27,173 nt of DNA, from contig JAKQBV010000412.1 in NCBI GenBank assembly GCA_029573925.1, positions 1 through 27,173 on the forward strand, in the 5' to 3' direction. Every line of letters starts with the position of its first letter. Within the stretch, counting starts at the first letter, position 1. Below are positions 7,747 to 15,082 of this stretch, in pieces. Source of the DNA: a bacterium (GTDB taxonomy: Bacteria; UBP15; UBA6099). The translations under genes and the position numbers were made by a program. The notes beneath the pieces were generated by a model. It saw nothing but the letters and a program-made list of their open reading frames with translations, was not told the origin of the DNA and made no database searches.

Positions 7747-8988
7747 CTAACTTCGGAGTTCGAGTTGTTTTTTCTGTTTGGCGAGTTTAACGGCTTCGCC
7801 GACGCCTTTTTCGCGGACGACTTTGAATTTTAGGCCGAGTTCCGTCATTTTAAAGAAGCGGCGCCCGTAACGGCGGAGTTTGGCCGGGTCGATGCGGAGA
7901 CCGAGACCGGGTTCGGTGGGAGGCGCGAGCCTGCCTTCGGAATCCGGAAGTATGGGGGACTCTTGTATGCCATCTCGCCAGCGGGGGATCCATGAAGGCT
8001 CTTCAAGCGGATATTCAAGAGGCAGGTTGCGTTCGGCGTCCGCCAGCCAAAGGTGCATGTTGATGATGAGGCCTATGCCGTTCGTCCATGTGTGCGGGGA
8101 GAAGTCGAGGCCTTTTTCGCGGCAGGCGTCTAGCGTGCGTTTGGCCTGAGAGATTCCGCAGAATGTCGAATCGGGCTGATAGGCGTCGAGGCAGCCTTTC
8201 TCAATCATCACCTTAGTTTCGTCCCAGCCGTAGTTAAGCTCGGCGCCAGCTAGGCGGACGCCGGTTTTTTTCGCGCGCAGAGCGGCTAGCCCGTCATAGT
8301 CGCGGGAATCCAGAGGCTCTTCGAGCCAGCGGAAGTTGTTGCGGGCGCAGGCGACGGCGAACTCATAGGCGCGCTCATGCGTCCATGCGGGCATTCTCGC
8401 CATGATGGTGACAAGCCAGCCCTGATTGGCGTCCACGCCCATGATAAGCTTGTCGCCCACCCGCGAGGCGACTGTTTCGACATGGCGGATGTCGTCTTTC
8501 ATCTCTATGTTTTTGACTCGCAGTTTGGCTGTTTTGAAGCCGCGCTCGGCCATTTCGAGAAGCTGTTCGGCGCGTTGCGCCGGGTCTCGCATCTCTCCGG
8601 TGGAGATGTATGTTTCGACGGGCCTTGCCGAGCCGCCCAGCAATTCGTACACGGGTTTGCCTTTGCTTTTTCCCATGATGTCCCAGAACGCCGGCTCGAT
8701 CCAGTAGTTGCGCCAGCCGAGGTAGCTTGCCTCTTTGAGCCTCTGGTTCGCCGTCGGGATGTCCTCCGGGTCGAGTCCGATCAGGTATCCGCCGATGAGG
8801 TCGCCTAGGCCTTCCCGCTCCCTGCCCATAGCCGCGCCCGCGCTCCATCCCTCAATGCCGCATTTTGTCTCCAGCCTGACCAGCGTGAACGAGTTGTGAG
8901 TCTGCGGATATCCGGGTATCCATGTGGGGTAGAATGTTTTTTCAAGCGGGATCTGGACGTGATACAACTCGACCTTGGCGATTTTCAT
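7747..8988 (-). CDS. Enolase-superfamily enzyme (mandelate racemase / muconate lactonising type)
   Basis: A 413-residue cytoplasmic enzyme with the capping domain (1-125) and barrel of the superfamily. Expected metal ligands are Asp186 (VDANQGW), Glu223 or Glu224 (WLEEPLD) and Glu250 (AGAELN). His299 (SPHTW) with Asp273 (YQPD) would be the general acid/base dyad of the mandelate racemase subgroup. At the usual K-x-K position there is K155-L-R157, i.e. Lys then Arg, seen in some acid-sugar dehydratases. The likely chemistry is therefore abstraction of a proton next to a carboxylate, in racemisation or dehydration of a sugar acid; the substrate cannot be told. The ATG at 8988 has GGAGG six bases upstream. 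The frame stays open 15 codons further upstream but through a leader hairpin and without a ribosome site. No sugar-acid transporter or aldolase lies beside it. Confidence 0.88.
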   Translation of the reverse strand: MKIAKVELYHVQIPLEKTFYPTWIPGYPQTHNSFTLVRLETKCGIEGWSAGAAMGREREGLGDLIGGYLIGLDPEDIPTANQRLKEASYLGWRNYWIEPAFWDIMGKSKGKPVYELLGGSARPVETYISTGEMRDPAQRAEQLLEMAERGFKTAKLRVKNIEMKDDIRHVETVASRVGDKLIMGVDANQGWLVTIMARMPAWTHERAYEFAVACARNNFRWLEEPLDSRDYDGLAALRAKKTGVRLAGAELNYGWDETKVMIEKGCLDAYQPDSTFCGISQAKRTLDACREKGLDFSPHTWTNGIGLIINMHLWLADAERNLPLEYPLEEPSWIPRWRDGIQESPILPDSEGRLAPPTEPGLGLRIDPAKLRRYGRRFFKMTELGLKFKVVREKGVGEAVKLAKQKKQLELRS

Positions 8989-9008
8989 CGGAGTCCTCCG
9001 GGGTTGAA

Positions 9009-9035
9009 ATATGGGTCTGCCGGGCAAGCCCATAT
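9009..9035 (-). promoter_or_regulatory. Hairpin in the leader of the enolase-superfamily gene
   Basis: ATATGGG (9009-9015) and CCCATAT (9029-9035) form a perfect 7-bp inverted repeat about 20 bases upstream of the ATG at 8988. If the promoter at 9051-9081 is right, this lies at the very start of the message and could be an operator or an RNA stem. Confidence 0.4.
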
Positions 9036-9050
9036 CAAGTTGTCTGAACT

Positions 9051-9081
9051 ATTCTAACTTTAAATTGGGCGGGGTTGTAAA
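9051..9081 (-). promoter_or_regulatory. Possible sigma-70-type promoter for the enolase-superfamily gene
   Basis: On the minus strand TTTACA (9076-9081) and TAGAAT (9051-9056) each match the consensus at five of six positions. The spacer is 19 bases, longer than optimal. Confidence 0.35.
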
Positions 9082-9148
9082 CAAAAAAGATAAAAACGCG
9101 TTGCGCGATGACAAATTGCGCCGGAAAGCGGGCGGGGGCCGGCGCGGC

Positions 9149-9892
9149 TTACTTCGATTCTTCAGGGGCGGCAGACTCGGCGGTTTTCGCTTCCAGCGCG
9201 GTGGAAATGTCCTTTATCATGCCGGGGAGGAGGGACATAAAAATGCGGCCCGCCTCGCTGTCTGCAAACCTGCGGATATCCCTTGGGACCCTGCCGTCTC
9301 GTTCGGGCAGAGACTCCTCGTCCGTCTGTTCCTTTGTCCCGGCGGTATCTCCTTCGTATGTGTTAAAGAACAGGAATTCCCCTTCTTCTGCGTCGTACAG
9401 CACGATTGAAACCTTCATCTTCACCGTTTCATCGTGGGGAGGTTTCGCGTTCTTGTTGATTTTAAGCTCGCGCACGACGCCCGCCGCCAAGACATGCGCC
9501 GAAGAGGTGGCGGTCGCGGAGTCCATAGCGTCGAGGTTGAAGAAGACCCTCGGGTCGTCGCCCGCGCTGAAATAGTTAAATCCGGCTTCCAGTTGTGGGT
9601 CGGGATACGAGCGCTCCCAGATGGGAAGAACTTCATATCCGGGGACGTCTTCGAGCGCCGAGTTGAAAATCCGCGACATTGTGTTCTGAAGCCCGAACCG
9701 CTCGGCTGTGAAATAGTTGTCTCCGACGGGGATTACGGTGTTGGTCAGAGATTCCCTCGGTATCCTGTCGAGTAGAAAGAAGTCGAACACGGATATGACG
9801 CGTTTCTCATCCGCCGCCGATGCGGAGTTCCCGGCGGCCGACGCCGCAAAGACTATGGCACAAACCGCAAAAAGAAGATTTATCGTTTTCAT
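9149..9892 (-). CDS. Periplasmic protein of unknown function, possibly CsgG/LpoB-like
   Basis: A 247-residue protein with a Sec signal peptide (1-26, SASA before the mature start) and no lipobox Cys. I do not recognise a close family. The segment from 133 to 176, HVLAAGVVRELKIN then VKMKVSIVLYDAEEGEFLFF, follows the pattern of CsgG/LpoB-type periplasmic proteins, where a strand reporting a family-specific function is followed by a strand describing a variable component; this is a weak similarity judged by eye. The C-terminus (232-247) is Ala/Glu-rich and probably disordered. GGGAGG lies nine bases upstream of the ATG. It stands 160 bases upstream of the enolase-superfamily gene on the same strand, but that gene seems to have its own promoter. 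Confidence 0.8.
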   Translation of the reverse strand: MKTINLLFAVCAIVFAASAAGNSASAADEKRVISVFDFFLLDRIPRESLTNTVIPVGDNYFTAERFGLQNTMSRIFNSALEDVPGYEVLPIWERSYPDPQLEAGFNYFSAGDDPRVFFNLDAMDSATATSSAHVLAAGVVRELKINKNAKPPHDETVKMKVSIVLYDAEEGEFLFFNTYEGDTAGTKEQTDEESLPERDGRVPRDIRRFADSEAGRIFMSLLPGMIKDISTALEAKTAESAAPEESK

Positions 9893-10056
9893 CTCTAAGC
9901 GCCTCCCGGCGGGCGGCGGAAGAAAGGTGGGCCGCGCCGCTCGGTCTTTATCAATTATGCCCTAGACGGCTCAGCGCTTACAGTTTGCCGCGCCGCCCGA
10001 TAAAGATATTACATTTTTTTTGCCGATGTGTCCAAACGCCGCGAAGCTGGCCTCGT

Positions 10057-10084
10057 GGAAACCCTTTTTTGAAAAAGGGTTTCC
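10057..10084. repeat. Perfect hairpin repeat in a divergent promoter region
   Basis: GGAAACCCTTTTT and AAAAAGGGTTTCC form a 13-bp inverted repeat around TG. It lies between two divergent genes, so it cannot be an ordinary terminator for either. Its core, T-run then GAAAAAG, recurs in the palindrome at 11228-11261, which suggests a family of dispersed hairpins in this genome. Confidence 0.7.
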
Positions 10085-10119
10085 GCGCAAATTCATGGAA
10101 AAAAGCATTTGAGCGCGAG

Positions 10120-10125
10120 TATAAT
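10120..10125 (+). promoter_or_regulatory. Likely -10 box for the C39-like peptidase gene
   Basis: A perfect TATAAT would place the transcript start near 10132. That falls after the TTG at 10109 and before the ATG at 10160, so it favours the ATG as the real start. No good -35 box is visible. Confidence 0.4.
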
Positions 10126-10159
10126 TGTTTCAGCAGAAACCGAAAGGCGGCGCAGGAGA

Positions 10160-11212
10160 ATGCCGGAATGCAATGTCAGATTTACAGGCGAACACGAACT
10201 GGTCGAGCTTGACCTGACGCGCGGCGTTCCTGATGGTTGCTCGGCGGAAAACCTGTCCGCAACAGAGTCCGGGGTGGTTCTGGCATCGAGCGCGGGCCAG
10301 TTTGCAGAAAGCGGATGCCTCGAAACCGGGCCTTTCGCTCTGTCGCGGCCCGCAAACGAGCTTGTCATGACATGGAACGGGAACGCCGCCGAACGCTCAT
10401 CTTTCCTGTTCGAATTCAAAGTCCGCGCGTCCGGCGGGCAGTGGTCGGTATGGTACACGCTGGGCATGTGGAAGCCGGAAAAGCGGCTCAAGATGTTCCG
10501 CGACGACCCGGAGTATGGGCCTCTGAATGTGGACATCCTCAAGGCGACTAGGCATTTCGACGAGGCTGTCTGCCGCGTTCATTTCAGGTCTTATGGCGGA
10601 GACAGAACGCCGTCGCTCAGGCGGTTGACGCTGTGCGCGACGGACTCTGCCGCCGAAGGGCAAACGGAAATCGACGCCTCAGACGGCGGAGCGTTTGATA
10701 TTGCCGTTCCGTGGCTGAGCCAGCATGATCCGGAGACGGTCGCGGACGAGCAGATGCGCAAAGCCGGAGCCTGCGCGCCTACTTCGACAACAATGGTTCT
10801 GCGCTATTGGGGCGTCCCGGTTGAAGTGGCCGAGGTGGGCCGCCGCGCGTTCGATCCCTCCGCGCGCATATTCGGAAACTGGGCGTTTCTTGTGGCCGCC
10901 GCCTCCGAGTTCGGCTTGTCCGGCTGCGTCCGCAGATTCAACAGCCTCGCCGCTCTCGAACGCGTTGTCAGAAACGGCTCTCCGGCAATCGTCAGCGTGT
11001 CATACCGGAAAGGGGACCTGACGGCGAAGCCGCAAGCCGAATCCTCCGGCCACCTGATGGTATTGCGCGGCGTCGCCTCTAACGGCGACATGATTCTGAA
11101 CGACCCCGACGCCGCATCACCGGAGTCAGGCGAAGCGATAGCTTATTCAAGACTCGAATTTGCCCGCGCTTTTTTCGGGCACGGCGGCGTCGCTCTTGTG
11201 ATTCGCCCCTGA
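10160..11212 (+). CDS. C39-like cysteine peptidase with N-terminal beta domain
   Basis: A 350-residue protein with no signal peptide or membrane segment, so probably cytoplasmic. Residues 1-160 look like a beta-sandwich of unknown role (ELVMTWNG, QWSVWYTLGMW). Residues 175-350 match the papain-like C39-type (Peptidase_C39_2) fold: catalytic Cys205 in AGACAPTSTTMVLRYWG, His298 in SSGHLMVLRGV and Asp315 in NDPDA. Members in this group include bacteriocin-processing proteases but also many stand-alone proteins with unknown substrates; here there is no ABC transporter or double-glycine peptide beside it. Start choice: an upstream TTG (10109) would add 17 Arg-rich residues, but the TATAAT at 10120 argues for the ATG. 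AGGAG is only one base from that ATG, which is unusually close. It is a single-gene unit convergent with the outer-membrane operon. Confidence 0.82.
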   Translation: MPECNVRFTGEHELVELDLTRGVPDGCSAENLSATESGVVLASSAGQFAESGCLETGPFALSRPANELVMTWNGNAAERSSFLFEFKVRASGGQWSVWYTLGMWKPEKRLKMFRDDPEYGPLNVDILKATRHFDEAVCRVHFRSYGGDRTPSLRRLTLCATDSAAEGQTEIDASDGGAFDIAVPWLSQHDPETVADEQMRKAGACAPTSTTMVLRYWGVPVEVAEVGRRAFDPSARIFGNWAFLVAAASEFGLSGCVRRFNSLAALERVVRNGSPAIVSVSYRKGDLTAKPQAESSGHLMVLRGVASNGDMILNDPDAASPESGEAIAYSRLEFARAFFGHGGVALVIRP

Positions 11213-11227
11213 CGGTACAGGACAGTG

Positions 11228-11261
11228 TTAAGGGAAAACTTTTGAAAAAGTTTTCCCTTAA
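11228..11261. repeat. Perfect palindrome, 16-bp arms
   Basis: TTAAGGGAAAACTTTT (11228-11243) is mirrored by AAAAGTTTTCCCTTAA (11246-11261) across GA. It starts 16 bases after the C39-like stop codon, so it may help end that transcript, but no T tract follows. The adjoining ACCCTTTCAAAACTTTTC repeats the same words in part. It is related to the hairpin at 10057-10084. Confidence 0.75.
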
Positions 11262-11287
11262 AAACCCTTTCAAAACTTTTCATGCTA

Positions 11288-11323
11288 GCGCCGATGGGAA
11301 GGCTTCGCTCTTCCCATCGGCGC
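11288..11323. repeat. Long perfect hairpin, 14-bp arms
   Basis: GCGCCGATGGGAAG and CTTCCCATCGGCGC flank an eight-base loop. Outside it CTTTTCA (11276-11282) and TGAAAAG (11331-11337) form a second inverted repeat, so the whole is a nested cruciform-like unit of about 60 bases. Confidence 0.75.
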
Positions 11324-11342
11324 GTATCAGTGAAAAGATGTT
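11319..11342 (+). repeat. 24-base direct repeat, copy 1
   Basis: It begins GGCGCGTATCAGTGAAAAG and matches the copy at 11502-11525 at 21 of 24 positions. It overlaps the right arm of the hairpin at 11288-11323. Confidence 0.7.
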
Positions 11343-11426
11343 GGGAAAGGTTAATAAGAGATAATGCATTCACATAAAACAGCAATATAATAAAAAAGAA
11401 AAACCGACGCGGAGTTAACCCAGTCT

Positions 11427-11453
11427 CGTAGGAGCGACCCTTGTGGTCGCCCG
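11427..11453. repeat. REP-like hairpin element
   Basis: The stretch has GTAGGAGCGACC, a CTTGT loop and GGTCGC pairing with GCGACC. The 'GTAGG-GCGACC-CTTG-GGTCGCCC' pattern is one I associate with widespread dispersed repeats in bacterial genomes; this is recall, not a search. Confidence 0.55.
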
Positions 11454-11470
11454 AAATAGGATGTCAAACC

Positions 11471-11498
11471 CGTAGGGGCGTATCGCAATACGACCGCC
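11471..11498. repeat. Second REP-like element
   Basis: It starts CGTAGGGGCGTATCGCAATA, with CGTAT and ATACG as a 5-bp stem around CGCA. It shares the CGTAGG-GCG start with the element 44 bases upstream and looks like another member of the same repeat type. Confidence 0.5.
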
Positions 11499-11501
11499 TT
11501 T

Positions 11502-11525
11502 GGCGCATATCAGCGAAAAGATATT
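11502..11525 (+). repeat. 24-base direct repeat, copy 2
   Basis: It begins GGCGCATATCAGCGAAAAG and differs from the copy at 11319-11342 at three positions (all transitions). Both copies follow a GGCGC end of a structured element, so they may be the conserved flank of one repeat family. Confidence 0.65.
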
Positions 11526-11562
11526 AAGGAAGGGTTTTCAGTGGCATCTTGTTCATAAATAA

Positions 11563-11595
11563 AAAACCCCGCCCCCTAAAGAGAGGCGGGGTTTT
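11563..11595 (-). terminator. Rho-independent terminator of the outer-membrane operon
   Basis: On the minus strand AAAACCCCGCC pairs with GGCGGGGTTTT, and TTTTTTATTT follows. It lies 31 bases after the stop of the 223-residue barrel gene. The T-rich flank on both sides could let it work in both directions. Confidence 0.88.
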
Positions 11596-11625
11596 GTTTG
11601 CTATGTCGCTTAGCGCGTCAGGCTA

Positions 11626-12297
11626 TTATTTGTAGTCGTAGCCGACGCCGAGGTAGAAGCCGTCGTACTTGTTGTTGTCTGAGCCGCCGTCCCATTTGAG
11701 ATTGATCTTCTGGTATCTGTATCCGATATTGGCCTTAAGGCCTTCATAGGGAAGTTTGTAGCTGAATCTCAGGTCGAGATCGAACTCGGAAGAATCGGCT
11801 GATTCGGAGCGTATGATTCCGCTCTCGGAGGCGTCGTTGGCGATGCCCAGTCCGAGGTCGATATTGCCTGTCCACGGCGTGCCCTCGAAAGCAAAAGCGT
11901 ACCCGCCGCCGATCCTGATTCCGTTCGAGTCCACCGAGCCGCTACCGGCTGCCGAGGATATGTCTATTTCGTTATTTTGATAGGCGAGGGTGGCGTACAG
12001 TCCGCCTTCGAAATCATACCTTGCGCCGACCAGATACCTATTCGATTCCGCGTCGAAAGTGTTCGCGGAGTCCGAGTCGCTGCCGCTGTTCAAATACTCG
12101 AAGATGGCGCTCCACTTTGTTTCGGGAATGCCGATGACTCCGTTGATGACGAAAGCGTTCTGGTCGAGCTTCTCTCCGTCGGCGGACAGGTCGTTGATCC
12201 AGTAGTTCAGGTTCACCGTGCCCGCGGCTTTCGCCGGAGCGCCCGCCAAAACCGCGCATGCGAGCGCAAAAACAACTGCCGCAACTATCCTCTTCAT
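11626..12297 (-). CDS. Small outer-membrane beta-barrel protein
   Basis: A 223-residue protein with a Sec signal peptide (1-24, ending AKA). The mature part is made of about eight alternating amphipathic strands with aromatic girdles and short turns or acidic loops: LYATLAYQNNEID, GIRIGGGYAFAF, FDLDLRFSYKLPY, ANIGYRYQKINLKW, and a last strand YDGFYLGVGYDYK. This fits an eight-stranded OmpA/OmpW-size barrel; the ending Tyr-Lys is less typical than a terminal Phe. Its role is unknown. The ATG at 12297 has AGGAGG seven bases upstream; the ATG eleven codons further up gives a poor signal peptide. It follows the larger barrel gene by 40 bases and the two share a promoter (13775-13802) and terminator. 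Confidence 0.85.
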   Translation of the reverse strand: MKRIVAAVVFALACAVLAGAPAKAAGTVNLNYWINDLSADGEKLDQNAFVINGVIGIPETKWSAIFEYLNSGSDSDSANTFDAESNRYLVGARYDFEGGLYATLAYQNNEIDISSAAGSGSVDSNGIRIGGGYAFAFEGTPWTGNIDLGLGIANDASESGIIRSESADSSEFDLDLRFSYKLPYEGLKANIGYRYQKINLKWDGGSDNNKYDGFYLGVGYDYK

Positions 12298-12337
12298 CTC
12301 TCTTCCTCCTGATTTACGTTCGTGTTTCATAGAACGC

Positions 12338-13735
12338 TTAGAACATCATATTCGCGCCCAACTGGTACCCTTTGTATTTGAATCTTCCGGAGTATATCGT
12401 GCCGCCCATGTCGTAAGAATAGTTCTCCGTGCACATCTGATAAGCCGCGTCCAGAGCGATTTCGCTGGAATAAAGATATCTGACGCCGAGGCTGTTCATC
12501 CTTTCGCCGTCTTCCAATCTCATGTGTTCGGCGAACAGGAAAGCCTGCTCGCTGTAAGCGTGGCTTATGCCAAGCCCGGTGAGTTTTTCTTTTGCGGAAG
12601 CGCCGGAGCCGCTCAATTTGGCTCTGCCGTAGAATCCGTGCACCGATGTCTGTTCGGACACGTGATAGTCGAGCGCTGCTCCGTACACGGAAAATTTGTA
12701 TGAAGAGACGAACCCGGTCCTCATCTTTCCTTGCGACCCCATGATGGCGAGGTAAAGGTCGGTTTCCTCGTCGCTCTTGTCTTTTTTCATCGAGGTCATC
12801 GGAATCCTGTATTTGGCCGCGATGGAGGACAACTTGGTGTCGTACAGAGCATTCACGCTCTCCTCGGCGCCCGAAGCGATGATTTCGGCGTTGGCCGAGA
12901 GGCCATATCCGAAATGATAAGAATTCATGTTGGTGTCTTCCGCTTCGATGCCGAGAGCCTGAAGAACCGTGTCAGTGGAACCGTTGAGTTTATTGTGCAT
13001 GTAGGATATGCGAGCCTGATGTTCGGGGACTACCTGCGCGGTGGGGATGATATGAAGTCCTGTGAAACCGACGCCGAAAGTTCCGGTTGTGCTAGCGCCG
13101 GTCTTGATGGCTTTTTCATCAGCGGTTTCGGCGGTTTTTTCTTTCTTGGGTTTCTCTTCCGCTTTTTCAGGTTCGGATTTGCCGCGTTTCCTGTCTGCCG
13201 AGGGTTTTTCTTCGGCGGCAGCAGCGGGGGCGGGAGCCGGCGCGGCTTCTTCAGACGCCGTTCTCGTTTCTCTTCTCTTAGAGGTCTTTGCTGATTCTTT
13301 GACCTCAATGGTTTCCTGTTTTTCCGCCGGTTTCTCCTCGGCTGCCGATTCCTCCGCAGGTTTGGAGGCGCGGCCGCGTTTTTCCGTTTCGCCCGCAGAC
13401 GGGACCGCTTCTGGGACGAACGGCTGGAAGGTATAGGTTGCGCCTTCTCTTATCGGCCTTTCGAGCGAGACAATCCTCGCTATGGAGTATGATATGTCGA
13501 CTTTTTCTATCTCGACGCTCGCCACGGGACGTCCGTCTTGCACCAGAGTGTACACCTGTCCTTTAGACAGCCCCGCGCCTGTTCCCTTGTAGAACATCAC
13601 CGTGTTGTTTTCGAACACGACGTTGATCATCGCGGAGAACGACGGCTGTTCGGCTCGCGCGGACGCGCACATAAACGCCGCGACGGCAATCGCCGCGACA
13701 AATGCGGGCAACCCGACCCTCACGATTTTTTTCAT
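12338..13735 (-). CDS. Outer-membrane barrel with N-terminal SH3-like domain and long charged linker
   Basis: A 465-residue protein. Signal peptide 1-28 (ASARA). Residues 34-104 form a small beta domain with GTGAGLSKGQVYTLV and GRPVASVEIEKV, resembling the C-terminal SH3-like domain of FlgT-type proteins. Residues 105-212 are a Glu/Lys/Ala/Pro-rich linker that should be disordered and long enough to cross much of the periplasm. Residues 213-465 look like a beta-barrel, beginning GFTGLHIIPTAQVVPEHQ (YjbH-like in style) and ending in Phe as BamA substrates do. The reading is that a periplasmic domain is tethered to the barrel, but the function is unknown. The ATG at 13735 follows GGAT by four bases and is 33 bases from the predicted transcript start; an upstream TTG at 13753 is rejected because it adds residues before the signal peptide. 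Confidence 0.8.
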   Translation of the reverse strand: MKKIVRVGLPAFVAAIAVAAFMCASARAEQPSFSAMINVVFENNTVMFYKGTGAGLSKGQVYTLVQDGRPVASVEIEKVDISYSIARIVSLERPIREGATYTFQPFVPEAVPSAGETEKRGRASKPAEESAAEEKPAEKQETIEVKESAKTSKRRETRTASEEAAPAPAPAAAAEEKPSADRKRGKSEPEKAEEKPKKEKTAETADEKAIKTGASTTGTFGVGFTGLHIIPTAQVVPEHQARISYMHNKLNGSTDTVLQALGIEAEDTNMNSYHFGYGLSANAEIIASGAEESVNALYDTKLSSIAAKYRIPMTSMKKDKSDEETDLYLAIMGSQGKMRTGFVSSYKFSVYGAALDYHVSEQTSVHGFYGRAKLSGSGASAKEKLTGLGISHAYSEQAFLFAEHMRLEDGERMNSLGVRYLYSSEIALDAAYQMCTENYSYDMGGTIYSGRFKYKGYQLGANMMF

Positions 13736-13774
13736 GGTTATCCATCGCCTCAATATTATTTTAACCCAGATAAG

Positions 13775-13802
13775 TCTATAATGACCGGGCGCGCCGCGTC
13801 AA
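13775..13802 (-). promoter_or_regulatory. Promoter of the outer-membrane operon
   Basis: On the minus strand TTGACG (13797-13802) is followed after 16 bases by TATAGA (13775-13780). The start of transcription would be near 13768, giving a leader of about 33 bases to the ATG at 13735. The -35 matches five of six consensus bases. Confidence 0.6.
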
Positions 13803-13833
13803 CATCCGTTTTCATGTTGCCGACCCGCGCCCC

Positions 13834-15063
13834 CTACAGATATTCCGGCAGAACCTTCCTTATCGCCTTCACCGTGTCGCGCGCCACTGCCTCGCTATAG
13901 CACGGCGCCGTGACAAGCACGAGGGTCCGCGCGGACAGCTCGTCCGCCACCGGGCAGTCGCCGCCCGCGACCTTCGACGGAGCCGCGTGCGGGCAGTCGA
14001 ACGGACATCCTTTCGAGTACGCGCGCTTGTTTTTTATGAAATCGACGGAGTTCAGCGGGCGCGGGTACACCCACCACACGGGGACGTTCTCGGCGGCGAG
14101 GGCTTTGTAAATCTCGAAGGTGTGCTCGATGCCGCTTGTCGGCAGCGTGACCGGGAAGAGATGGTTGGCGGACACAACGCCGGCGGGCGGGTCGTATATC
14201 TTGACGGGGAGTCCCGCAAGGTTCTTTCGGTAATAGTCGGCCATCCGGGCGCGGTGGGCGTTGAAGGAGTCCAGTTTTCTTAGCTGCGCGAGGGCGACCG
14301 CCGCGCTCATCGCAGGCATCCGGTAGTTATATCCGAGGGCGACGTATTCGTATTTTGCGGCCATGCCGATGTGCCTGATAATTCTGCATTTTTCAGCCAG
14401 AGCGGCGTCGTCGGTCACAATCGCGCCGCCTTCGCCGGCGGCCATGTTCTTCGATTCCTGAAAGCTGAAACACGCCATGTTTCCCATTGAGCCGGTCCGG
14501 CGGCCCTTGTACAGCGCGCCGTGCGCTTGACAGGCGTCCTCAATCACCGTTATCCCTCGCCGCTTCGCTATGGCCGTTATCCTGTCCATGTCCGCCGGCA
14601 AACCAAACAGATGCACAGGCACGACCGCCTTCGTGCGTCGGGTGAGTTTTTCCTCGACGCGCGCCGGGTCGATATTCAACGTGTCCCGGTCGATGTCTGC
14701 GAACACGGGGATGGCGTTCTGCTGGATAATCGCCGACACTGTGGCGATGAATGTGTACGGCGGGGCGACAACCTCGTCTCCGGGGCCTGCTCCGGCGGCG
14801 GCGAGCGCGACGTGTAGCGCGGCCGTCCCTGAGTTCACCGCAACGCAATGCTTTGTCCCGCAGTAGTCGGCGAAAGCCTTCTCGAAGCGCTCGACAGCGT
14901 CGTTTGACAGAGAAGTGAGCCGCCCGGACTTCAGGACGGCGGCGACGGCGCGAGCCTCCGCGTCGTCCACGAGCATTTTCTGGGGGGGAGTTTTTTTTCT
15001 TACGGGGGAGCCGCCGTTGATTGCGAGATGCGCGGCTGTCGATGTGATTCTCTTCGTTTTCAT
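13834..15063 (-). CDS. DegT/DnrJ/EryC1-family PLP-dependent sugar aminotransferase
   Basis: A 409-residue cytoplasmic enzyme of the usual family length. The PLP-binding Lys205 lies in SFQESKNMAAGEGG; Glu175-Asp176 of IEDACQAHGA contact the cofactor; SGTAALHVAL (78-87) binds its phosphate. The PPYTFIAT and YNYRMPAMSAA motifs also fit. These enzymes move an amino group from Glu or Gln to a keto sugar (nucleotide-linked or cyclitol). A Cys-rich tail, GCPFDCPH and GDCPVADEL (352-376), is present in a subset of the family. The ATG at 15063 has GGAG twelve bases upstream, a rather long distance. It lies 19 bases after the ABC permease gene and is probably translated from the same message. The product could feed glycan export by that transporter, which is inference from position. 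Confidence 0.92.
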   Translation of the reverse strand: MKTKRITSTAAHLAINGGSPVRKKTPPQKMLVDDAEARAVAAVLKSGRLTSLSNDAVERFEKAFADYCGTKHCVAVNSGTAALHVALAAAGAGPGDEVVAPPYTFIATVSAIIQQNAIPVFADIDRDTLNIDPARVEEKLTRRTKAVVPVHLFGLPADMDRITAIAKRRGITVIEDACQAHGALYKGRRTGSMGNMACFSFQESKNMAAGEGGAIVTDDAALAEKCRIIRHIGMAAKYEYVALGYNYRMPAMSAAVALAQLRKLDSFNAHRARMADYYRKNLAGLPVKIYDPPAGVVSANHLFPVTLPTSGIEHTFEIYKALAAENVPVWWVYPRPLNSVDFIKNKRAYSKGCPFDCPHAAPSKVAGGDCPVADELSARTLVLVTAPCYSEAVARDTVKAIRKVLPEYL

Positions 15064-15082
15064 GGCTTCTGTTTCTCCGTGC

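Larger units (their letters stand above)
11213..11560. other. Repeat-rich convergent intergenic region
   Basis: This stretch between the C39-like gene (plus) and the outer-membrane operon (minus) contains no gene. It packs two large palindromes, a 24-base direct repeat in two copies and two short REP-like hairpins, all listed separately. An A-rich, structureless stretch fills 11343-11404. Confidence 0.7.

Noticed and set aside
10057..10084. Hairpin as an ordinary terminator
   Set aside because: Neither neighbouring gene ends here; they diverge from this region and no T run follows.
11428..11525. CRISPR array
   Set aside because: Repeats are few, unequal, hairpin-forming and not regularly spaced by unique spacers.
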